From assembly GCA_947176875.1 (NCBI GenBank), contig CAMWSI010000063.1:1-5807 (forward strand): 5,807 nt of DNA, written 5' to 3'. The position numbers were made by a program, and so were the translations under genes. Positions 5,431 to 5,807 of this stretch are shown in pieces (the stretch's first letter is position 1; each line of letters starts with the position of its first letter). The DNA is from an uncultured Bacteroidales bacterium. GTDB lineage: Bacteria; Bacteroidota; Bacteroidia; Bacteroidales; P3. The notes under the pieces are model-generated. The model was not told where the DNA came from, made no database searches, and worked only from the letters and a program-made list of their open reading frames with translations.

Positions 5431-5807
5431 TTATGGCGGATCCGCGGAAACAGCCGACGTATCGGCGGAGACGGGAAAGAACGGCGGAGGCGCGATGGAT
5501 GCGGCGGGACTTGCGGAAGCGGGCGTAGCAGAGGACGGCGAAGCGTCCGCGGCTGGAACGGAAGTCGCCGGAGCGGTGGGTGGGACGTCCGCGGCGGCGT
5601 CTGAACCCGGGAGCGCGGTGGAGACATAGGGCACGATACGGCGGTATGTCTCCGCATCCATGAGGTTTACTTTTCTAAGGTCGGCCGCGGTGCGGAACGC
5701 GCCGTAGCGTTCGCGGAAACGCACGATTTCCTTGGCTTGGTAGTAATCGAGATAAGGATGCTGTTTTAGTTCCTGCACGCTCATGCGGTAAATGCCGAGC
5801 GGCCGGA
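5431..5807 (-). CDS. Helix-hairpin-helix domain protein, C-terminal part (partial)
   Basis: The frame is open to the window edge, so the start lies outside; the ATG at 5784 is internal. The visible part begins ...RPLGIYRMSVQEL. It contains a HHH unit with HPYLDYYQAKEIVRFRERYG and then F-R-T-A-A-D-L-R-K-V and ETYRRIVPYVS, as in the ComEA-like, DNA-binding HHH proteins common in Bacteroidota. Those usually carry several such repeats and end soon after the PYV/PYL motif. Here about 60 further residues follow, almost all A, P, S, T, V and D, with no recognisable motif. The role is probably non-specific DNA binding, possibly DNA uptake or repair; the sequence does not decide. It is encoded upstream of the cyd cluster on the same strand, but 173 bp and a promoter separate them. 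Confidence 0.85.
   Translation of the reverse strand, partial: RPLGIYRMSVQELKQHPYLDYYQAKEIVRFRERYGAFRTAADLRKVNLMDAETYRRIVPYVSTALPGSDAAADVPPTAPATSVPAADASPSSATPASASPAASIAPPPFFPVSADTSAVSADPP

Noticed and set aside
5298..5657. A 119-codon minus-strand frame overlapping the HHH gene.
   Set aside because: It is a P/R/S-rich out-of-frame reading of the low-complexity tail and runs through the cyd promoter.
1..5807. CRISPR array, tRNA or rRNA genes, insertion sequence ends or transposase.
   Set aside because: No regularly spaced repeats, no cloverleaf-like sequence and no transposase reading frame were seen on either strand.

Overview
The window looks like part of a Bacteroidota chromosome, probably a GC-rich gut lineage such as Rikenellaceae/Alistipes (the genus is inference). 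Three things point there: a DUF4492 gene directly ahead of cydAB, a CydB of the Bacteroidota type, and promoter-like boxes matching the Bacteroides -7 element TAnnTTTG. Most genes are GC-rich and lie on the minus strand. One plus-strand gene in the middle is clearly more AT-rich.

Layout, left to right. Bases 2-61 may be the last 19 codons of a plus-strand gene, followed 10 nt later by a strong hairpin with a T-run (72-95). A minus-strand gene for a tandem-domain GNAT acetyltransferase fills 125-1000. A 256-bp intergenic stretch carries divergent promoter candidates. A plus-strand, AT-rich orphan gene of 253 codons follows (1257-2018), with no family I recognise. Between it and cydB, which converges on it, lie several hairpins, including a terminator that works best for minus-strand transcripts (2083-2112). 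Then comes the minus-strand cytochrome bd oxidase cluster, transcribed in the order DUF4492 gene (4895-5257), cydA (3323-4882), cydB (2170-3318). A good Bacteroides-type promoter sits ahead of it (5305-5335). At the right edge is the 3' part of a minus-strand gene for a helix-hairpin-helix protein (5431-5807, cut by the window end).

How the genes work together. CydA and CydB form the cytochrome bd quinol oxidase, a high-oxygen-affinity terminal oxidase that moves electrons from quinol to O2 and helps anaerobes and microaerophiles cope with traces of oxygen. The DUF4492 protein is a small one-helix membrane protein encoded first in the same transcription unit, and is a reasonable candidate for an accessory subunit or assembly factor. 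Nothing links the acetyltransferase, the orphan or the HHH protein to this function.

I do not see a clear new multi-gene system. The points most worth a second look are the DUF4492-cydA-cydB arrangement with its unusual Ala/Pro/Thr tail, the parallel low-complexity tail on the neighbouring HHH protein, and the AT-rich orphan with a 12-bp direct repeat near its end and beyond the acetyltransferase gene.
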